From Candidatus Stahliibacteriota bacterium (GTDB lineage: Bacteria > Hydrothermota > Tepidihabitantia > B3-TA06): DNA of 34,860 nucleotides. The translations under genes were made by a program, and so were the position numbers. The stretch is taken from positions 1 to 34,860 of the forward strand of contig DAOVCF010000003.1 in the NCBI GenBank assembly GCA_030670165.1, written 5' to 3'. Positions 1 through 10,611 of this stretch are shown piece by piece. The notes beneath the pieces were generated by a model. The model was not told the DNA's origin, searched no databases, and was given only the letters and a program-made list of their open reading frames with translations. How positions within the stretch are numbered: the stretch's first letter is position 1; each line of letters opens with the position of its first letter.

Positions 1-72
1 ATAAGCCAATTCTCCGGCAATGTCAAGGCCAAGAGAGAGGAGGGGCAAAGCCCCTCCTCCAAAGGTTCAGGT

Positions 73-624
73 TCAATCGGGGAGGTAGCCCGTCCCCGTG
101 CCGGTACAGGTGCCGCCTCCAGTAATGCCGTCAGGGTCACTGCCGGTTACAAGCCAGCTTGCTGTATAGGTGGGATCAGGTCTGGTGTTGTAGTTGAAGT
201 GGTTACCGGTACTCCACCAGGTGCCCCAGACGGAGTCGAACACCACAGGGGGTAGCCCGGATCTCCTGAGAATCGCCGTACCTAACCAGACACCGCTGCC
301 TTCCTTTGTGCCGCTGTCACCTGTCGGTTTGCTGCCGGTGAACACAGTATCCTCAAACTCGATTGTGTCTTCTATCTCACCGATAACATAGATGAAATTC
401 AGTATAACATCCTGAGGAAGGTAGAATGTATCCGTGAACTCTGTGAACGAGGAGTCGGAAACGTAGCCACTGTCGACAGCGGTATAGTCGTGGCTGTTAT
501 AGGTGAGGGTTCCTGAATACCACCAGCCGTCCCAGGTTTCGTAATAGCCGTAAGCGCTTGTGGCGGCCATGAGCATCATCGCAACCGCGGCGATGAGAAG
601 GAGAGTTTTAGGTTTATGCTTCAT
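73..624 (-). CDS. Secreted hypothetical protein with N-terminal signal peptide
   Basis: 183-aa ORF. N-terminus MKHKPKTLLLIAAVAMMLMAATSAYG looks like a Sec signal. AAGGAAGC SD-like sequence upstream, and a consensus-like promoter further upstream. Confidence 0.7.
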   Translation of the reverse strand: MKHKPKTLLLIAAVAMMLMAATSAYGYYETWDGWWYSGTLTYNSHDYTAVDSGYVSDSSFTEFTDTFYLPQDVILNFIYVIGEIEDTIEFEDTVFTGSKPTGDSGTKEGSGVWLGTAILRRSGLPPVVFDSVWGTWWSTGNHFNYNTRPDPTYTASWLVTGSDPDGITGGGTCTGTGTGYLPD

Positions 625-685
625 TTGAAGCTTCCTTGGTTTGTTTATTTATAGAGAGATTTTAATTTCCTCCCTATACAAACTT

Positions 686-713
686 ATTATAGGCAAATTT
701 TACGACGCGTCAA
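686..713 (-). promoter_or_regulatory. Putative sigma70-type promoter for the 73..624 gene (TTGACG-N16-TATAAT)
   Basis: Minus strand: TTGACG (713-708), 16-nt spacer, TATAAT (691-686). Confidence 0.6.
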
Positions 714-838
714 GGTAATTCTGCCAATTAAAGATGATACTATGTTTTTGGCATTGTTTTGCATAAACTTTTGAGGGGGGGGCAACTTAGGAGTGTAATT
801 CTAGAGGATATGTAGGGGATTTAGGGGGGTATAAAAGC

Positions 839-2263
839 TTAGCTTCTGGTTGAGTCTTGTCCTACAGTTTTATCTGGCGGTTTGTATTCGCCCTTGGCAA
901 GCTTTTCTTTAACGAGCGCCAGTCCTTCCTTCTTAGTGGTGATCTTGCGCTCCCACTGTAGTTCCTCCAATTCCCCAAGTATCACCTTGAATACAGGGCC
1001 TGGTTTGAGTCCGAGAGCGATGAGATCATACCCGTTGACCAGAGGCACAAAAGCGGCGCGCTTTGCGTCCTGGATGGCAAGTTCCAGTATCTTGACGATA
1101 GTGTACTCCAGATGTCTGGTCCGGCCAGCAGTGGCGAAGCCATCTGCAAGATCGAGCAGCATGACCTCCGAGGCCACGTCCGCGCAAATCCTTGCAAATC
1201 TCCGCATCGCACGCTCGGTAAGTTCGGGTGCGGTGGCGATTAGATGAAGGTGCATGTGCCTTGCTACTGTTTGCTCCACCCTTTCCGCGTCCTGGTTTGA
1301 GAACCGAAGTTCCTTTGAGAGTGCGCGGCGTATCTTTTTGGCCCCCTTGGTGTCGTGTCCGTAGAAGTGCAGGATGCCGTCCTCCATTCTTATGCGCGTT
1401 TCCGGCTTTGAAACGTCGTGGAACAACGCGGCAAGCTTAAGAAGCGCCGCACGGTGAGGATCAAAGACAATCTCTTCTATCTTCTCGCGGATGTGGGGAG
1501 CCCAGCGATCAGGCTCCTGGTAGAGTATGTGTTCCAGACTCACAAGAACCATCAGCGAATGTGAACGTACCCCGTAGTCCGCCCAGAAGTTTGCAAATGG
1601 GAAGATCTGCTGCATCAGTCCGGCGACGATCATACGGTTGATCAGTGGATAGATATGTGGTAAACCCAGAATTAGCATTAGTTCGTAGGCGATGCGTTCG
1701 CGAGCCATGTTCCCAAGTGAAATGAACTCCGCTTCCCGCTCAAGCAACGGGTCTATGCTGAATCCAAACTGAGCGGCGAATCGGTAGGCACGAAGTATTC
1801 GCAGTGGATCGGACTGGATAGAATCCGGGCCTACCTTGCGGATAAACCTCCTTTCCAGATCCCTCTCTCCGCCAAAGGGGTCGATGATTGCGCTTGAGCG
1901 CTTTCCTTCCAGGATTTTATGCACATCCAAAGCCATGGCGTTGATGGTGAAATCACGGGCGGCAAGGTCTTCCTTGATTGAATCCTTGAAGCCCTTGAAG
2001 TCAAGCACAAGTTCCTTGCGGATCACCACCCTTGCCTCGTCCTCTGCCTCTGATAGCGGCACGAACGCGCCCTTCAGGTTTCTGGCAACCCTGGAGGCGA
2101 ACCTGACACCCGAACCCTTCACCGCGAAGTCAAGGTCCAGGATCTTTCGCTCAAGGCTGAGATCGCGCACCGCACCCCCCACAAGGTAAAGTTCTTTGTC
2201 TCCAGTCAACCCTGCTATCTGTTTGAGGATATCATTGTAGGGCTTCAGCCCCGAAAGCTTCAC
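839..2263 (-). CDS. CCA tRNA nucleotidyltransferase / poly(A) polymerase family protein with HD domain
   Basis: Nucleotidyltransferase motifs [18 protein letters not shown] and [12 protein letters not shown], followed by an HD region ([14 protein letters not shown]). Its ATG overlaps the uvrA stop by 4 nt. Confidence 0.9.
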   Translation of the reverse strand: MKLSGLKPYNDILKQIAGLTGDKELYLVGGAVRDLSLERKILDLDFAVKGSGVRFASRVARNLKGAFVPLSEAEDEARVVIRKELVLDFKGFKDSIKEDLAARDFTINAMALDVHKILEGKRSSAIIDPFGGERDLERRFIRKVGPDSIQSDPLRILRAYRFAAQFGFSIDPLLEREAEFISLGNMARERIAYELMLILGLPHIYPLINRMIVAGLMQQIFPFANFWADYGVRSHSLMVLVSLEHILYQEPDRWAPHIREKIEEIVFDPHRAALLKLAALFHDVSKPETRIRMEDGILHFYGHDTKGAKKIRRALSKELRFSNQDAERVEQTVARHMHLHLIATAPELTERAMRRFARICADVASEVMLLDLADGFATAGRTRHLEYTIVKILELAIQDAKRAAFVPLVNGYDLIALGLKPGPVFKVILGELEELQWERKITTKKEGLALVKEKLAKGEYKPPDKTVGQDSTRS

Positions 2264-5067
2264 AATATCTCCTTAAGTACCCTGCCGGTGTAGGATTTTG
2301 CGACCTTTGCTATCTTCTCAGGCGGACCCTGGGCTACAATCTGACCTCCTTCATCACCGCCTTGGGGTCCCAGGTCTATGATCCAATCCGCACACTTGAT
2401 TACATCCGGATTGTGTTCAATCACTATCACCGTGTTGCGTTTTTCAACCAGCCGCTGCAGGACCGCAAGAAGCATCTTTACATCCTCAAAATGGAGCCCT
2501 GTTGTGGGTTCATCCAGGAGGTAGACCGTATGTCCTTTTGGGATCTTTGCCAGCTCCTTTGCCAGCTTGATGCGTTGCGCCTCGCCTCCTGAAAGCGATG
2601 GAGCCGATTGTCCCAGCTTAATGTAACCTAATCCTACGTCCTTGAGAAGCCTTAACTTGCGAGCCACAGGCGGAATATTCTTGAAGAACTCGAACGCCTC
2701 ATCAACGGTCATATCCAGCACCTCTGCGATGTTTTTACCCTTGAAGTGCACCTCCAGTGTCTCGCGGTTGTAGCGCTTTCCACCGCAGACCTCGCAGCGA
2801 ACGTAGACGTCGGGCAGAAAGTGCATTTCTATCCTCAAGGTTCCGTCGCCTGAGCAGCGTTCGCAGCGCCCGCCACGGACGTTGAAGCTGAACCGCCCTA
2901 GCTTGTAGCCCCGGATGCGGGCCTCCTTGGTCTTGGCAAAGAGCTCCCTTATTGGCCCGAACGCCTGGGTGTAGGTGGCCGGATTGGAACGCGGTGTGCG
3001 GCCTATGGGCGACTGGTCAATGTTTATGACCTTATCTATATACTTAAGGCCCTGGATTCCGTCGTGATCGCCCGGCTTGGAGCGGGATCGGTAGAAGCGG
3101 CGGGCAAGCGCCTTGTAGAGGATATCGGAGACCAGCGAGGACTTGCCCGAGCCGGATACGCCGGTGACGCAGATAAAAAGTCCTAAGGGGAATTCTACGT
3201 CTATATCCTTGAGGTTGTTGTGGCGTGCCCCTTTCACCACCAGTTTGTCAAGATTCGGGGAGCGTCTGTGGGATGGAATCTCTATCTTGCACTTTCCGGT
3301 AAGGTAGCGACCGGTAAGTGAACGCCTGGCTCGCTTGATCTCGGAAGGTGTTCCCTGTGCTACGATCCGCCCACCCGCGGCACCCGCACCAGGACCAAGG
3401 TCTATCACGTGATCTGCAGACTCGATCGTATCCCGGTCATGTTCGACAACCACCACCGTGTTGCCCAAATCACGCAGCTTACGAAGCGTTGACAGGAGTC
3501 TTCTGTTGTCCCTGGGATGCAGACCGATGGTCGGCTCATCGAGTATGTAGATGACGCCCACAAGCCTTGAGCCGATCTGGGTGGCAAGCCGCACCCGCTG
3601 CTCCTCGCCGCCTGCAAGGGTGTCCGCGGTTCTATCCAGAGTCAAGTAATCTACGCCTACCTCCAGGAGAAACCCCAGTCTGTTCGAGATCTCCTTGATT
3701 ACCTCCTTGACGATGGTGCGTTCGTATCTGGTGAGCTTGAGGTCTGTAAAGAACTCGGCCGCCGTGCGTATCGAGAACCGGCTTATGTCGCGGATGTTAA
3801 CCTCGCCGAGTCTTACTGAGAGCGCCTCTGGTTTGAGACGGTCACCGTTACAGGCCGGACAGGGCAGGATGGACATAAAACCCTCGATATACCGTCTGCG
3901 ATAGTCCGATTCGGTCTCCCTGTGCAGCCGCATCAGGTTGTTGGCTACCCCCTCGAAACGCTCGTAGCCCTCGTAGCGATGGCCTGAGCGGCCAACGTAT
4001 TTCACATCTACCGAATCAGGTGAGCCGTAAAGGACGACATTACGAGCTTCCTCTGAGAGTTCGGCCCAGGGTGCGGCAAGATCAAAGCCGTATCGCTTGG
4101 CAACCGCTTTTAGGATTGCAAGAAGCCAGCCCTGCGGTTCGCCCCAGGGTGCGAGTGTGCCTTCGAGTATGGAGAGTCGGGGATTGACAATTAAGCGGTC
4201 CGGGTCTATCTCCATCTTGGTGCCCAGGCCGTGGCATACAGGGCAGGCCCCGTAAGGGGAGTTGAAGGAAAACAACCTGGGTGTGATCTCCTGGTATGCA
4301 AACCCGCACCGGGTGCAGGCAAGCGACTGGCTGAAGGTGCGTTCCTCCTTGTTGTCCACTAGAACACTGCAAAGCCCCTCGCCCTCGGACAGGGCAAGCT
4401 CCACCGAGTCGGCAAGCCGTTTGCGGATGTTGGGCTTCAGTACTATCCTGTCTATCACCACCTCTACGGTGTGCTGTTTGTACTTCTCAAGCGTGGGCGG
4501 ACTATCCAGTTCAATTATTTCTCCATCCACCCTTGCCCGCACGAATCCTTTGCGCGCGAGCTTGCCCCAAAGGTCCCGATACTCCCCCTTTCTCCCTCGA
4601 ATCTTGGGAGCAAGGATTACAAGCTTTGTTCCCTCCGGGTACTCCAGGATGGCGTCTATGATCTGGTCGGTGCTCATCTTGGATATGGGTATCGAGCAGT
4701 TGGGACAGTAGGGCTTGCCTATTCGTGCAAAGAGAACTCGCAGGTAGTCGTAGATCTCGGTCACGGTTGCGACTGTAGAGCGGGGATTCCGTGCCGAGGT
4801 GCGTTGCTCTATGGCTATGGCAGGGGAGAGGCCCTCGATGAAGTCAACGTCCGGCTTCTCCATGGCACCCATGAACTGGCGCGCGTATGCCGATAAAGAC
4901 TCCATGTAGCGACGCTGACCCTCGGCATAAAGGGTGTCGAAGGCAAGAGATGACTTGCCCGAACCCGAAAGCCCGGTTATCACTACGAGCTTGTTGCGCG
5001 GAATCCTCACGTCTATGTTCTTTAAGTTATGCTCCCGCGCACCTTTGATGAATATATCCTGTTCCAT
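2260..5067 (-). CDS. uvrA: Excinuclease ABC subunit A
   Basis: 935 aa with two ABC ATPase halves ([44 protein letters not shown]), zinc-binding CxxC motifs, and [17 protein letters not shown] / [15 protein letters not shown] signatures. Confidence 0.98.
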   Translation of the reverse strand: MEQDIFIKGAREHNLKNIDVRIPRNKLVVITGLSGSGKSSLAFDTLYAEGQRRYMESLSAYARQFMGAMEKPDVDFIEGLSPAIAIEQRTSARNPRSTVATVTEIYDYLRVLFARIGKPYCPNCSIPISKMSTDQIIDAILEYPEGTKLVILAPKIRGRKGEYRDLWGKLARKGFVRARVDGEIIELDSPPTLEKYKQHTVEVVIDRIVLKPNIRKRLADSVELALSEGEGLCSVLVDNKEERTFSQSLACTRCGFAYQEITPRLFSFNSPYGACPVCHGLGTKMEIDPDRLIVNPRLSILEGTLAPWGEPQGWLLAILKAVAKRYGFDLAAPWAELSEEARNVVLYGSPDSVDVKYVGRSGHRYEGYERFEGVANNLMRLHRETESDYRRRYIEGFMSILPCPACNGDRLKPEALSVRLGEVNIRDISRFSIRTAAEFFTDLKLTRYERTIVKEVIKEISNRLGFLLEVGVDYLTLDRTADTLAGGEEQRVRLATQIGSRLVGVIYILDEPTIGLHPRDNRRLLSTLRKLRDLGNTVVVVEHDRDTIESADHVIDLGPGAGAAGGRIVAQGTPSEIKRARRSLTGRYLTGKCKIEIPSHRRSPNLDKLVVKGARHNNLKDIDVEFPLGLFICVTGVSGSGKSSLVSDILYKALARRFYRSRSKPGDHDGIQGLKYIDKVINIDQSPIGRTPRSNPATYTQAFGPIRELFAKTKEARIRGYKLGRFSFNVRGGRCERCSGDGTLRIEMHFLPDVYVRCEVCGGKRYNRETLEVHFKGKNIAEVLDMTVDEAFEFFKNIPPVARKLRLLKDVGLGYIKLGQSAPSLSGGEAQRIKLAKELAKIPKGHTVYLLDEPTTGLHFEDVKMLLAVLQRLVEKRNTVIVIEHNPDVIKCADWIIDLGPQGGDEGGQIVAQGPPEKIAKVAKSYTGRVLKEIL

Positions 5068-5079
5068 AGCGTAACCGTA

Positions 5080-5108
5080 ATTTTAACGCTAAAATCATCC
5101 TCAGTCAA
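5080..5108 (-). promoter_or_regulatory. Putative uvrA promoter (TTGACT-N17-TAAAAT), -10 box ending 12 nt before ATG
   Basis: Minus strand: TTGACT (5108-5103), 17-nt spacer, TAAAAT (5085-5080). ATG at 5067. Confidence 0.55.
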
Positions 5109-5219
5109 GACTGATAATTCCCCTCGGCCCCCCTCGGCAGAAGAAGGTAAGGTTTTCTATAAAACGAGAAAAGATATGGAGTGCCACTTTTGATTACTAA
5201 AGGAGTATAGGGGAAACCT

Positions 5220-6374
5220 TTAGTTTCCCAATAGTATAACCTTCTGGGTGATGTTTGATCTACTCAGTTTATATCCCTCTCCGAGTGTGGCGGAAAGCTG
5301 CACAAAGTAAACGCCGCAAGGCAGTGAGAGCTGGTGGGTTATGTGATGCCAGCCGGCTTGTCTCTTGCCATCCTCAATAACACCGACCCTCTTTCCGGCT
5401 GCGTCATACAGCTCCACCCTGGCAAGGCCGGAAGTAGGCAGGAAGAACGAAAGATCAAGCTCGCCTTCAATGGGCGATCGAACCTCAAGCAAGAGTCCAG
5501 AAGCAGGTTTCGTTTCCTTATCTTCTCCTATGTAATCGGAGTTCCCATCGGCATCGGTCTTGATAAGGTAGACATCAAACCCGCCAGCGCCGAAGGAGAA
5601 TGTCCATCCGGCGATGATATAGCCTTTATCCGAGGTCTGTTGCACAGAACTTCCCCCCTCATCCTCGCTGCCGCCGTAGGTTCTGGTCCAGATGGTGTCA
5701 CCCGAGGCATCGGTCTTGATAAGGTAGACATCATACGAGGCAGCGCCGAAGGATAATGTCCCTCCGGTGATGATATAGCCTGTATCCGAGGTCTCTTGAA
5801 CAGAATTGCCCCAATCATCCTCGCTGCCGCCGTAGGTACTGGTCCAGATGGTGTCACCCGAGGCATCGGTCTTGATAAGGTAGACATCATATGAGGCAGC
5901 GCCAAAGGAGAATGTCCCTCCGGCGATGATATAGCCTTCATCCGAGGTCTGTTGCACAGAACTTCCCCCCTCATCCTCGCTGCCGCCGTAGGTTCTGGTC
6001 CAGATGGTGTCACCCGAAGCATCGGTCTTGATAAGGTAGACATCACCGAGAGTGTCACCGAAAGAGCATGTCTGTCCGGCGATGATATAGCCTCCATCCG
6101 AGGTCTGTTGCACAGAATTGCCCCCATCATAGCTGCTGCCGCCGTAGGTCCTGCTCCAGATAGAATTACCCGAGGCATCGGTCTTGATAAGGTAAACAGC
6201 AGATGGACCAGCGCCAAAGGAAAATGTCCATCCGGCGATGATATAGCCTCCATCCAGGGTCTCTTGAACAGAATAGCCCACATCATTGTTGCTGCCGCCG
6301 TAGATTCTCTCCCATGCCTGAGCGGGAACGAAAAAGACGAGAAGCAGGATTAATATAACTCCTAACTTTTTCAT
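5220..6374 (-). CDS. Secreted repeat protein (SVQQTSDGGYIIAG...DVYLIKTDASGDTIWTRTYGG units) with T9SS-type-like C-terminal domain
   Basis: Start re-assigned to ATG at 6374 (MKKLGVILILLLVFFVPAQA signal peptide, AGGAGG upstream) rather than the 6503 ORF start. About five 52-aa repeats. C-terminus VELYDAAGKRVG..GWHHITHQLSLPCGVYFVQLS..TQKVILL resembles sorting-type domains. Confidence 0.82.
   Translation of the reverse strand: MKKLGVILILLLVFFVPAQAWERIYGGSNNDVGYSVQETLDGGYIIAGWTFSFGAGPSAVYLIKTDASGNSIWSRTYGGSSYDGGNSVQQTSDGGYIIAGQTCSFGDTLGDVYLIKTDASGDTIWTRTYGGSEDEGGSSVQQTSDEGYIIAGGTFSFGAASYDVYLIKTDASGDTIWTSTYGGSEDDWGNSVQETSDTGYIITGGTLSFGAASYDVYLIKTDASGDTIWTRTYGGSEDEGGSSVQQTSDKGYIIAGWTFSFGAGGFDVYLIKTDADGNSDYIGEDKETKPASGLLLEVRSPIEGELDLSFFLPTSGLARVELYDAAGKRVGVIEDGKRQAGWHHITHQLSLPCGVYFVQLSATLGEGYKLSRSNITQKVILLGN
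5560..6310 (-). repeat. Intragenic direct repeats, 156-bp unit, about five copies
   Basis: The gYgatgatatagcc word recurs at 5611, 5767, 5923, 6079 and 6235, exactly 156 bp apart. Near-identical blocks around 5641-5730 and 5953-6042. Confidence 0.92.
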
Positions 6375-6395
6375 ATCGTCCTCCTTTATTATGTA

Positions 6396-6424
6396 ATTAT
6401 GGAGATAAAACCAGACTTTGTCAA
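6396..6424 (-). promoter_or_regulatory. Putative promoter for the 5220..6374 gene (TTGACA-N17-CATAAT)
   Basis: Minus strand: TTGACA (6424-6419), 17-nt spacer, CATAAT (6401-6396), then AAAGGAGGACGATATG. Confidence 0.55.
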
Positions 6425-6459
6425 GCCCTAGGAGTCTGTGCATACGTTTCCCTGAGCGC

Positions 6460-6488
6460 TTGACTTGGTGGACTATCTCTTCTATAAT
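6460..6488 (+). promoter_or_regulatory. Putative promoter for the ybbR-like gene (TTGACT-N17-TATAAT), -10 box ending 5 nt before ATG
   Basis: TTGACT 6460-6465, spacer 6466-6482, TATAAT 6483-6488. ATG at 6494. Confidence 0.6.
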
Positions 6489-6493
6489 CCTTG

Positions 6494-7411
6494 ATGCCTG
6501 CACCGCGGTTTATCCGTTGGATAGTCAAGGACTGGTGGCTTAAGCTGATAGCGCTTGTTGCCGCCGTTGTTTTGTGGCTTTTTGCCAGACTTGAGCAGGA
6601 GTATACGCGTGAGTTGAAGCTCGGTCTTGATATGTCACTTCTTCCAACCGAATACGTGGTGGTCGAGCAAAACGTGGATTCGGTGAGCGTGGAGATACGG
6701 GGCAAGGGGAGATATCTTGTTCAACTGGGTAAATTCGAACCCAGGATTGTTTTGCCTCTCGTATCCATGAGGGAGGGTAGAGAGCGATTGAGGATCGGCC
6801 CTGAGAACGTGAATCTGCCTGAACAGATCGAGGTGCGTTCACTTGACCCATACCAGATTGAACTCGTGATAGAGCGCCGGGCCAAACGCAAGGTAGCGGT
6901 TATCGTTCGTTCGGATGGCATCCCGGCAGAGGGATTCGCGATCTCGGATATAGATTACGATAAAACGGTTGATCTATACGGAACTAAGGAGGTGGTTTCG
7001 ACTTTTAGCCATCTTTTTTCAGAGCCTTTGAACGTGGATGGCGTTTCTGAGAGTTTTTCCACAAAGCTGGCAATTCAGGTCCCGGACACGGCAGGGTTGG
7101 CGACCGAACCCTCATCCATCCTGGTAAAGGTAAGGGTCGAGCCTGAGACGACCGTGGTGCTTTCGAATGTGCCTGTAAGCCTTAAGGGAGTGCCTCTTCA
7201 AGGACAGGCTTACCTCTTGAACAAGGAAGCAAAGTTGACCCTAAGGGGGCCTGTGAGTCTCCTGCGGGGTTACAGCAAGGATGAGGTCGAGGTAACTATC
7301 TCGGTTTCTTCCTTGATGCGTGGCGACTACCGATTGCCTGCAGACGTTTCACTGACTCCGGGGGTTAGAGTCGAGAGTGAGCCCGCGGTATTCCGTTTGC
7401 TTGTCAGATGA
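6494..7411 (+). CDS. YbbR-like domain protein (CdaR-type), membrane anchored
   Basis: N-terminal TM (WWLKLIALVAAVVLWLFA) followed by repeated YbbR-like units (VEIRGKGRYLVQL..; VPVSLKGVPLQGQAYLL). ATG overlaps tsaD by 4 nt at the 3' end. Confidence 0.8.
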   Translation: MPAPRFIRWIVKDWWLKLIALVAAVVLWLFARLEQEYTRELKLGLDMSLLPTEYVVVEQNVDSVSVEIRGKGRYLVQLGKFEPRIVLPLVSMREGRERLRIGPENVNLPEQIEVRSLDPYQIELVIERRAKRKVAVIVRSDGIPAEGFAISDIDYDKTVDLYGTKEVVSTFSHLFSEPLNVDGVSESFSTKLAIQVPDTAGLATEPSSILVKVRVEPETTVVLSNVPVSLKGVPLQGQAYLLNKEAKLTLRGPVSLLRGYSKDEVEVTISVSSLMRGDYRLPADVSLTPGVRVESEPAVFRLLVR

Positions 7412-8400
7412 TAACCCTGGGGATAGACACGAGCTGCGACGATACCAGCGTTGCAGTAGTGGGGGAGGGGCAGATTTTTGCGAATCTCGTTTCTTCGCAT
7501 CTTATACACTCCGAATACGGAGGGGTGGTTCCGGAGTTCGCTTCCCGTGCGCATACATGCTTGCTTTATCCTATGACGGAGCTTGCCATCAAGACCGCTG
7601 GCATTTCCTTTGATGAGGTGGATCTGGTTGCTGCGACCGCAGGACCAGGGCTTATGGGTTCTCTTCTGTGCGGACTTTCCTTTGCCAAGGGACTGGCTTG
7701 TGCCTCAGGTAAGCCGTTCATCGCCGTAAACCATCTCGAAGGCCATATCTACAGTATCCTTCTCTCTCATCCCCACCTCGTCCCTCCCGTCCTTGTTTTG
7801 CTGGTATCAGGCGGGCACACTGAACTCGTCCTTGTACGAGCCGAGTTTGAGTACCTTGAGATCGGTGCGACCCTTGACGATGCCTGTGGAGAGGCACTTG
7901 ACAAGGTCGGTAAGCTTATGGGGTTGGGGTATCCTGCCGGGGCTGCCGTAGAACGATTGGCCAAAGAAGCATCCAACCCTGTTCCGCTTCCGCGTCCGAA
8001 TCCTAAGGCACTTGACTTTAGCTATTCAGGTCTGAAGACCGCGGCTCGCAACTATTTAAAGGCTCACTCCGACACCTCGTCAGCCGACATGGCCAGAGGT
8101 CTCGAGGAGGCGGCCTTTGACCATCTTACGGATCGCGTTGTGCGTGCGGTAAAGAAGTCTGGTGTTTATCAGGTGGGTTTGTGCGGAGGGGTAGCCGTTA
8201 ATAAGAGATTGCGGTCCAAGCTTTCGGCTGCCGGGGATGAGGCAGGGTTTAAGCTTTACTTCCCCTTGCCAGAGCTGTGCACCGACAACGCCGCGATGAT
8301 TGCTGTAGCAGGCAGGGCGCGCTACGAGACGTTCGGGGAGAGCCTTTTTGACGCTTCTGCCTTTGACCGTGTTGCTTTTGCTCAAAGATCCAGGTCATGA
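7408..8400 (+). CDS. tsaD: tRNA N6-adenosine threonylcarbamoyltransferase TsaD
   Basis: LGIDTSCDDTSVAVV, GGVVPEFASRAH, GPGLMGSLLCGLSFAKGLA, HLEGHIYS, LLVSGGHTELV, CTDNAAMIA. Confidence 0.97.
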   Translation: MITLGIDTSCDDTSVAVVGEGQIFANLVSSHLIHSEYGGVVPEFASRAHTCLLYPMTELAIKTAGISFDEVDLVAATAGPGLMGSLLCGLSFAKGLACASGKPFIAVNHLEGHIYSILLSHPHLVPPVLVLLVSGGHTELVLVRAEFEYLEIGATLDDACGEALDKVGKLMGLGYPAGAAVERLAKEASNPVPLPRPNPKALDFSYSGLKTAARNYLKAHSDTSSADMARGLEEAAFDHLTDRVVRAVKKSGVYQVGLCGGVAVNKRLRSKLSAAGDEAGFKLYFPLPELCTDNAAMIAVAGRARYETFGESLFDASAFDRVAFAQRSRS

Positions 8401-9941
8401 AAATCTCGAACGAGTTACTGCGTTACCTTTCCCTTAAAGGGATTACCGATCCTCATGAGCAGCGTCGGTTTCTCTTTCCGCAGCTTACGGATCACTACGA
8501 TTCGTTTCGCATGAACGAGATGGATAAGGTGGTAGAGGAGCTCCGAAGGGCGGTGAAGGAGCATCATAAGATACTTGTTTGGGGCCATGCCGATCTTGAC
8601 GGGATTGCATCCGCTGCAATGCTCAAATTCGCGCTCGAAGATTTGGGGACCGAAGAGGTTGGGGTACGCATTCCTTCACGGGAAGTGGAGTGGTTCGGGC
8701 TGATTCCAGATGAGCTGCGTGAGTTCAAGGCGTCGGGGGTGGATCTGGTAGTTACTGTAGATGTAGGGATTACTAACGTTGCCGAAGCGGCACTCGCTCG
8801 CGAGCTGGGCCTTGGCCTGATCATCACCGATCATCACGAGTTGATGGGTAAAGCGCCGGATGCGGTAGTCATAAACCCGAAGCTTCGAGAGAGCGGGTAT
8901 CCGTGGCGTCAGCTTGCAGGTGCAGGCGTGGTGCTGAAGCTCGTGTGTGCGTTATATCAACGTATGGTAGGTATGTCTGTTGAGGAACTCGCGCGTCTGC
9001 GGCCTCATTACTGGACATTTGCCGCTTTGGGGACCATCTCCGATCGCTGCCCGCTTCTTGACGAAAACCGCCTGATCGTTCGAGCAGGTCTGGATCACCT
9101 TCGTTCCGGGGCGTGGCCTTCACTTGAGATTTGGCTTAAAGAGATGGGGTTTGAGGCGGAGAGATTGACCGTGTTCGATCTCTACAGCAGGGCTATATCG
9201 GTTTTCTACGCCGCCGAGCCTGAGGAGGCGGTGAGGATTTTGCTCTCCAAAGATCGCCGGTGGCTTGGCGTTCGGTACGCCGAGCTTAAGGAGAGTGCAA
9301 TTGAATGGCAGCGCGGCAAGCAATGGATGATCGAGGAGGCGGAGCGCTCGGCACGTCATATAGGCGGGATGGTTATATCGGTTTCCGAGGATATCGGTCA
9401 GGCCTACCTGGGTACTACAACCCACGCTTTGCGTGAACGCTATAATCGACCGGCGATTGTTCTCGTTCCAAAAGGAAAACTGTGGCACGCGGAGTGCCGA
9501 GGCATCGAGGAGGTTGATCTACTTGAGTATCTCTCGCAGTTCGAAAGCATCTTCGTGACCTTTGGCGGTCACCGTAAGGCCTGCGGCTTCACCCTTGAAC
9601 CTATGGGGTTGGAGGAGTTTTTGAGTGCCGTCGAAGCGAATCCCATAAAGCTACAACCATCACAGGATAAAGAGGAGGCCGTGTTTGAGCCGGATATTGA
9701 GACAGACCTTAAGGATTGGAGCCTTCTTGCTCCGTTCGGTGAAGGGAATTATCCCCCCAGGCTGTTGGCTCAGGGTGTGCGTATCGAAGAAGCCGGTGAA
9801 GGATACCGCGCCAATGGGATCCCCGTTTATCTCCCGTTTGCCCTGCGTCCTCTTCCCCAGCCTGAAGGGAAATTCGATATGGAATATACCGTTAAGGCCG
9901 ATGGAACGATTAGGGTGTTAAGTCTTGAGCCGGCGGGCTAA
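8397..9941 (+). CDS. DHH-family phosphoesterase, RecJ-like single-stranded-DNA exonuclease
   Basis: WGHADLDGIASAAML, TVDVGIT, IITDHHE (DHH motif), and C-terminal FGGHRKACGFTLE (DHHA1-like). 4-nt overlap with tsaD. Confidence 0.83.
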   Translation: MKISNELLRYLSLKGITDPHEQRRFLFPQLTDHYDSFRMNEMDKVVEELRRAVKEHHKILVWGHADLDGIASAAMLKFALEDLGTEEVGVRIPSREVEWFGLIPDELREFKASGVDLVVTVDVGITNVAEAALARELGLGLIITDHHELMGKAPDAVVINPKLRESGYPWRQLAGAGVVLKLVCALYQRMVGMSVEELARLRPHYWTFAALGTISDRCPLLDENRLIVRAGLDHLRSGAWPSLEIWLKEMGFEAERLTVFDLYSRAISVFYAAEPEEAVRILLSKDRRWLGVRYAELKESAIEWQRGKQWMIEEAERSARHIGGMVISVSEDIGQAYLGTTTHALRERYNRPAIVLVPKGKLWHAECRGIEEVDLLEYLSQFESIFVTFGGHRKACGFTLEPMGLEEFLSAVEANPIKLQPSQDKEEAVFEPDIETDLKDWSLLAPFGEGNYPPRLLAQGVRIEEAGEGYRANGIPVYLPFALRPLPQPEGKFDMEYTVKADGTIRVLSLEPAG

Positions 9942-10053
9942 CTCCCCCTTTATCTTAATCTCCATCGTGATTTATTCAACCCCGCATATTATCACAAGAA
10001 CGGCCCGTATCACACCGCAATGCTCTTTACCCTTGTCTGCGTTACTTTGAGAA

Positions 10054-10611
10054 CTAAGTCCTTTCCAGATACTCACCGGTTTCGGTGTTGACCTTTATCT
10101 TGTCGCCTGGCTCGATAAACGACGGCACGTTTACCTTAAGACCCGTTGTGGTTGTAGCCGGTTTTAGTTGTGCCTGGGCTGTGGCATGTTTCAGAGCGGG
10201 CTCGGTTTCCGCAACCTCCAGCACAACCGCTTTGGGAGGCCTCACGCTTATAGCTTTGCCTTCAAAGAAGGCAACCGAGATTACAAAACCTTCAGTAAGG
10301 TAGTAGCGGTTATCGCCGATCAACCTCATCTCGATGGCAACCTGCTCGTAGTTCTCGGTGTTCATGAAGTGAAACAGTTCGCCGTCTTCGTAAAGATACT
10401 GCATCTCGCGCTCTTCAAGGGTAGCGAGTTCAACCCTGTCGCTTGAGGCGAATCTTTTTTCAGTTGAAAGACCTGTAAGCACGTTGCGCAGTTTAAGTTG
10501 AATCTTGCCCGGTTTACGTCCCTGAGTCACGTGGCGGCTCTCGATCACCACGTATGGTTCACCATCCACAACGACGCAGTTGCCGGTTTTTACCTGAGTT
10601 GCCGGGATCAA
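10054..10611 (-). CDS. efp: Translation elongation factor P
   Basis: MIPATQVKTGNCVVVDGEPYVVIESRHVTQGRKPGKIQLKLRN, C-terminal FIEPGDKIKVNTETGEYLER. Confidence 0.96.
   Translation of the reverse strand: MIPATQVKTGNCVVVDGEPYVVIESRHVTQGRKPGKIQLKLRNVLTGLSTEKRFASSDRVELATLEEREMQYLYEDGELFHFMNTENYEQVAIEMRLIGDNRYYLTEGFVISVAFFEGKAISVRPPKAVVLEVAETEPALKHATAQAQLKPATTTTGLKVNVPSFIEPGDKIKVNTETGEYLERT

Noticed and set aside
89-125. GTGTG-like C-terminal tract of the first gene (ACCGGCACGGGGACGGGC) as a fourth copy of the dispersed repeat
   Set aside because: It lacks the GTGTTAYGG core; only a weak resemblance to the GTACGG subunit.
4262-4896. Plus-strand ORFs antisense to uvrA
   Set aside because: Arginine/serine-rich shadow translations within a strongly conserved uvrA frame.
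5560-6310. Regular direct repeats considered as a CRISPR array
   Set aside because: The 156-bp units are coding and continuous in frame, with no short repeat/unique spacer alternation and no cas genes in the window.
5528-6353. Long overlapping ORFs (5528..6286 minus, 5952..6353 plus) with repetitive proteins
   Set aside because: They are shadow frames of the 156-bp repeats in the 5220..6374 gene, with no start signals of their own.
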